From Siphonodentalium dalli (Eukaryota; Mollusca; Scaphopoda; Gadilida; Siphonodentaliidae): DNA of 64,000 nt. The stretch spans positions 39,565,797 to 39,629,796 of the forward strand of contig CP136061.1 in NCBI GenBank assembly GCA_032622095.1. Reading direction: 5' to 3'. Below the pieces are notes generated by a model that worked only from the letters and a program-made list of their open reading frames with translations, was not told where the DNA came from and ran no database searches. How positions within the stretch are numbered: position 1 is the stretch's first letter; every line of letters begins with the position of its first letter. Both the position numbers and the translations under genes were made by a program. Positions 60,140-64,000 of the stretch are shown here, piece after piece.

Positions 60140-60540
60140 TCAGACAATGACCGTTATATTGAATAGTACAGTAAGACACTCGACAGAGAACAGTTATTCA
60201 AAGAACTAGATGACAGCATATTTCTGATAAAAAAAATGTTCAAAAGTAACAGACAACGCTACAGGGTCAGACTCTATCGTGAATGAAATGATTAAATATG
60301 GAAGAAGGAAACAACTGTCTTGTATTATATATGTTTTTTCAAACAATATTTTGACAATTGGAAAATTCCAAATTGACTGGGCCAAAGGGATTATAGTTCC
60401 CTTTTATAAGAAATGTAATTGAAATGGTCCAACCGACTAACGAGGAATAATTCACCAATGGCACAAAAGATAAATCAAATGCATGGAACAAATAGGTTTC
60501 TACAAGGGACAAATTACCTCAGATCATGTTTGTTTATATA
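60140..60540 (+). pseudogene. Non-LTR retrotransposon, start of reverse transcriptase
   Basis: Reads DNATGSDSIVNEMIKYG, ILTIGKFQIDWAKGIIVPFY and, after stops and a deletion, EQIGFYKGQITSDH. These correspond to the first conserved blocks of the reverse transcriptase fingers. Catalytic blocks with the YADD box are absent. The element is dead. Confidence 0.75.
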
Positions 60541-60699
60541 TTGATTTATTTATTACCTCCATTCCGGAGACATAGTATATACAGAAATTACATTTAATAT
60601 TTGTACATATGTGAATAGTTGATGATTATATACAGTTTATTTGCGCAGTTGCACAATTAAGTAGTTATATCATGTTGTTTGTGGTATCGCATTCCTCTT

Positions 60700-61511
60700 A
60701 TTAATATGGAGATATCTCTAAATCACTAGCAGATATATCTTAATTCATTAGGAGATATCTCCAAATGACTAAGAGATATCTCCTCGCGAATTAAGAGATA
60801 TCTCCAATTCATTAGCAGATATATCTCTTAATTCACGAGGAGATATCTGTTAGTGACATGATTTAGAGATATCTCTTAATTCGCGAGGAGATATCTCTTA
60901 GTGATTTAGAGATATCTCTCAATTCACGAGGAGATATCTCTTAGTCATTTGGAGATATCTCTTAATGCTGTCGAATTGGATATATCTCTTATTCAGTTTT
61001 GGGTCAGAGAACATTAAGAATTTCTCCCCAGCAATGCCGATGAGCATTGAACGTAACCTTCATTTTAAGCCTGTTCTTGTCAACACCGCTGAATTGGAGA
61101 TATCTCTTAGCGATCGAGGAGATATCTCTTAATTCAGCAGTACTAAGAGATATCTCCAAATGACTAAGAGATATCTCCTCGCGAATTAAGATATATCTCT
61201 AAATCACTGAGCGATATCTCCTCGCGAATTAAGAGATATCTCTAAATCATGCCACTAAGAGATATATCCTCGTGAATTAAGAGATATCTGCTAATGAATT
61301 GGAGATATCTCTTAATTCACGAGGAGATATCTCTTAGGCATTTGGAGATATCACTTAATTGAACGAAAAGATATCTCCTCGGTCATGTCGATTAAGAGAT
61401 ATCTCTAAATTGCTTGCATATATCTCTTAATTCGCGAGGAGATATCTCTAAATCACTAGGAGATATCTCTTAATTCACGAGGAGATATCTCTTAGCCACG
61501 AGGAGATAGCT
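60700..61511. repeat. GAGATATCTC palindrome cluster in mirrored arms
   Basis: About 35 copies, some imperfect, of the 10-bp palindrome GAGATATCTC, spaced by 10-16 bp. The spacers are a small set: TTAATTCGCGAG, TAAATCACTAG, CAAATGACTAA and their complements. Arms at about 60790-60880 and 61226-61315 are inverted copies of each other at larger scale. A unique loop lies at about 60985-61085. Confidence 0.92.
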
Positions 61512-61712
61512 GCAAATAGGGGATAAATAGAGGAACGGTGCCCCATACACATTGGTGTTCGGTTAGTGCTATTCGCACCAAAGCGGCACATATTGATTAC
61601 ATAAATGTACGTTTCCTGTGTGCTGCATGCACAAGTCAGCGGACACGGAGACCCTTCATCGCGCTACATGAGTGAAACAGGAAAACAGATGCACCCATTC
61701 GTATGTTATCAA

Positions 61713-62774
61713 CAGGGATGTGGCTAGAGGGTCTCCGTTGGGGGGGGGGGTGTCCACCTTGGGAAATTCCTATTGAACCCTCCCCCTTGAATCAGAATCA
61801 GACACCAAACAACTTTTGCATAATTCCATTTGCACCCCCCCCCCCCCCCTTGAATCAGAATAACAGACCAAACACAAGTTTTGCATAATTCGATTTGCAC
61901 CCCCTTGCACATCAGTCCTCAGGCCTAATATCCTATGTATGTATTCATAAACTATGTTGTTCTATATGCCCGGTATAATTCAGATACTTACTTTAACCTG
62001 AGAATTGCATAAATCCTAACATCTAGTAGCCTACTCCAGACAAATGCACACGGCTACGGGTAAGAGACCAGGACATTGTGTCCGTCCATGTTTGTTCAGC
62101 CCGGTGTGAGAAAATTTGGAAAACTATACAAGAAAATCGCAAATCCTAGCATCTAGACTGGCCTCAACTGAAGCTTCCCTAGTGTTGGAAATTTCAAACC
62201 TCATACTCCCTCTTAGGTTGGAAAATTCTCCAACTGATGACCATTTCAGTCCACAAGTTTGACCGAATGTACTAAACTATTGTTTTGTTAGACTAATTAG
62301 CAGTTTTGTATTGGTCACGGGGGAGGGACAGTGACACACCGGGCCGACCATGGTTCGGCCCGGGGTTCGAAAATTTTGAAATCTGAACAAGAAAATCGCA
62401 AAATCCTAGCATCTAGACTAGCCTCAAGTCTTCTTAGAGTTGGAAATTTCAAACCTGACACCCCCCCACTTAGGTTGGAAAATTTCCAAATGATGACAAT
62501 TCCAATGACAATGTTGACCAAATGTATGACAATATTGTTTTCTTAAATTTAGTAGCAGTTTTGACTATAGCCACGGGGGAGGACCAGGACACAAGCTTTC
62601 CAAGTGTTGGAAATTTCCAACCTGTCACCCCCCTAAGGTTGGAAACTTTCCAACTGATGACCATTCCAACTAATGTTTTGGCAGGTATGAAATTTCCAAC
62701 TGTTGAAAATTTTGACCAAAGTTGGGGGGGGGGGTGAGACACCACCCCACATACCCCCTCTAGCCACATCCCTG
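61713..62774. mobile_element. hAT-like non-autonomous element, 1062 bp, with exact 8-bp duplication
   Basis: Ends CAGGGATGTGGCTAGAGGG and CCCTCTAGCCACATCCCTG. GTTATCAA flanks both sides (61705-61712 and 62775-62782). Poly-G or poly-C runs lie inside both ends and at 61836. Internally, three diverged copies of a segment with TTGGAAATTTCAAACCT, TTAGGTTGGAAAATT and CAACTGATGACCATT. Relics of the family are at 4920 and 33628. No transposase. Confidence 0.92.
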
Positions 62775-62867
62775 GTTATCAACACTATGTATCACATCTA
62801 AACGGTCGTAGCGTCTGGTACTTCCAATAGCAACTACGCTTGTTTGTGAGATGGCTTGTAGGGATGA

Positions 62868-63070
62868 TTATGCATGGATCCCGAATGCGTCGATAACCCT
62901 TTCCCAGAAGATGTCACGAAGCTGAACAAGAATTGGAGATTGGCATTGAAACAGCGCATGCATGATCTCGTTGTTGTAGACATTACCGCACTGATGACAA
63001 GTTATGGATTGGAACAAATTGGATGGAAAAAAAGAAAGAAACATTCCACTCGATAGGTTCAAGAAAGCAC
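62868..63070 (-). pseudogene. Non-LTR retrotransposon C-terminal fragment (minus strand)
   Basis: The end of a minus-strand frame reads CHQCGNVYNNEIMHALFQCQ, then LRDIFWERVIDAFGIHA and a stop. The C-x2-C-x9-H-x4-C pattern and following helix resemble the zinc-binding tail after reverse transcriptase in non-LTR elements. Upstream is cut by the family C element at 63128. Confidence 0.5.
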
Positions 63071-63127
63071 TAGTAACTAAGCCATTAAAACCACCAAGAT
63101 ATTTTTCATATGGTAAACGGCTATTAA

Positions 63128-63601
63128 AGGTACTCAACCCGATAAAACTCCTCTCAATTACTATTTCAATGGCTTCGGGGGTCAAAAATATTTGATTCGA
63201 GTCGAGGAAGTCACCCATCAAAGCTCAGATTTGTTAGATATCGATTTTAGAAATCTATTATTTTTCATTATCGGGAATTCTATCTGGCCCAGAACTCAGT
63301 CAAAATTTGCGTTAAAATTACCACTTGATTTTAGAGTTATCCATCCTTGTCTGTTTGAATAGATTTGGAGAACACATCCAGAGCAGATTACGGCAGTTAG
63401 TAGTACACATCTCGAGTTTATAACAAATTTCAAAAATCAATATCTAATAACTCTGAGCTTTGTTTGATGGGTTCCTCGACTCGAATCAAATATTTTTAAC
63501 CCCCAAAGCCAAAGAAATAGTAATATAGGACCCTCCGATCGGATTGTTGTTGTTGGAATCTGTTGAGATGGGGACTCTCTTTACGGGTTGAGTACCTTTA
63601 A
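63128..63601. mobile_element. Family C element, intact, TTAA-flanked (474 bp)
   Basis: Termini AGGTACTCAACCCG and CGGGTTGAGTACCT, with TTAA on both sides (about 63124-63127 and 63598-63601, the latter just outside the terminus). The interior is also self-complementary: ATGGCTTCGGGGGTCAAAAA, GTCGAGGAAG and CCCATCAAAGCTCAGA on the left mirror TCTGAGCTTTGTTTGATGGG and TTCCTCGACTCGAATCAAAT on the right. Confidence 0.8.
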
Positions 63602-63619
63602 ACATCCTTCATTGTAAAC

Positions 63620-63920
63620 TGAGGTGTGAATGTAGTAATCTACAAGCTGATAAACTTCAAATTATATAGCAATTTCTGCTACATGTAGGTGTGGACATTC
63701 TCTAGAAAATGCTTACCACTATTTTGTTTAATGCCACCTACACTTTGAAGAAAGAATTACACTTCGTAATAATCTTCTGCGCTGTAATATACATTCAGTT
63801 AAGACATTAATATTTGGGGACCCGAACTTAAAACAAGTAGAAAATGAACATATGTTTAAAGCTTTGCAAAATTACTTACGAGATACAACGCAAGAGGAAA
63901 ATCCGACAAAGTTCTATTAA
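63620..63920 (+). pseudogene. Non-LTR retrotransposon C-terminal fragment (plus strand)
   Basis: Reads CRCGHSLENAYHYF, a stop, CHLHFEERITLRNNLL, then LIFGDPNLKQVENEHMFKAL and a final stop at about 63918. The C-x-C-x8-HYF-x3-C pattern followed by an FGDP-L block is typical of the C-terminal region of many non-LTR elements. One frameshift and one stop make it a relic. Confidence 0.65.
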
Positions 63921-64000
63921 GACGCTCGCATCATTTGAATGTAAATTGTAAAATGTTAACAATGCACAATGAGGTAGAATTGGTGGGGTGGTGAGACTAT

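Noticed and set aside
60700-61511. CRISPR-like array (short palindromic repeats with spacers)
   Set aside because: The repeats are only 10 bp, the spacers are themselves repeated, the arms are mirrored, and the genome is animal.

Overview
The window is AT-rich, intron-bearing animal nuclear DNA. It is probably from a marine invertebrate: the two recognisable proteins are animal proteins, and the rest is a dense mosaic of short inverted-repeat transposons, foldback elements, minisatellites and decayed non-LTR retrotransposons. I cannot name the species. No bacterial-type genes, tRNAs or CRISPR arrays were seen.

Two genes are well supported. At 487-4023 (minus strand) lies a complete, uninterrupted 1178-codon REV1, the deoxycytidyl transferase and scaffold of translesion DNA synthesis, with its BRCT, polymerase, ubiquitin-binding and C-terminal interaction regions intact. 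It has no introns, which is unusual for this gene. At 11559-20857 (plus strand) lies TMEM243, a small three-helix membrane protein of 110 residues, rebuilt here from four coding exons that all join in phase 0. Its introns are full of mobile elements. The two genes are not functionally related.

From 4 to 40 kb most of the explained DNA is non-autonomous DNA transposons. They include a palindromic hAT-like family (core near 24738-24888, with an exact 8-bp target duplication), a TA-flanked palindromic mariner-like family (25056-25220 and others), several TTAA-flanked elements (14945-15964, 27940-28331, 31016-31406, 31924-32506), hAT-like elements with 8-bp duplications (6634, 13750, 17955, 61713) and a TTA-flanked Harbinger-like element (10022). 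No transposase gene was recognised. Two different TTAA elements are inserted at the equivalent TTAA of two different copies of the mariner-like palindrome.

From 39.87 to 50.10 kb there is a 10.2-kb minisatellite of roughly 190 units of 54 bp, with 50-bp variants. It has regional variant zones and a 214-bp higher-order repeat, and its right end is duplicated at 51.4-51.8 kb. From 52.33 to 55.49 kb a 1353-bp unit is tandemly repeated 2.3 times, with the same inverted termini bounding each piece. This array and a further 3.3-kb insertion break up a dead non-LTR retrotransposon whose endonuclease and reverse-transcriptase pieces are still readable (55.49-60.54 kb). A dense cluster of GAGATATCTC palindromes in mirrored arms follows (60.70-61.51 kb), then a hAT-like element and two retrotransposon C-terminal fragments at the right edge.
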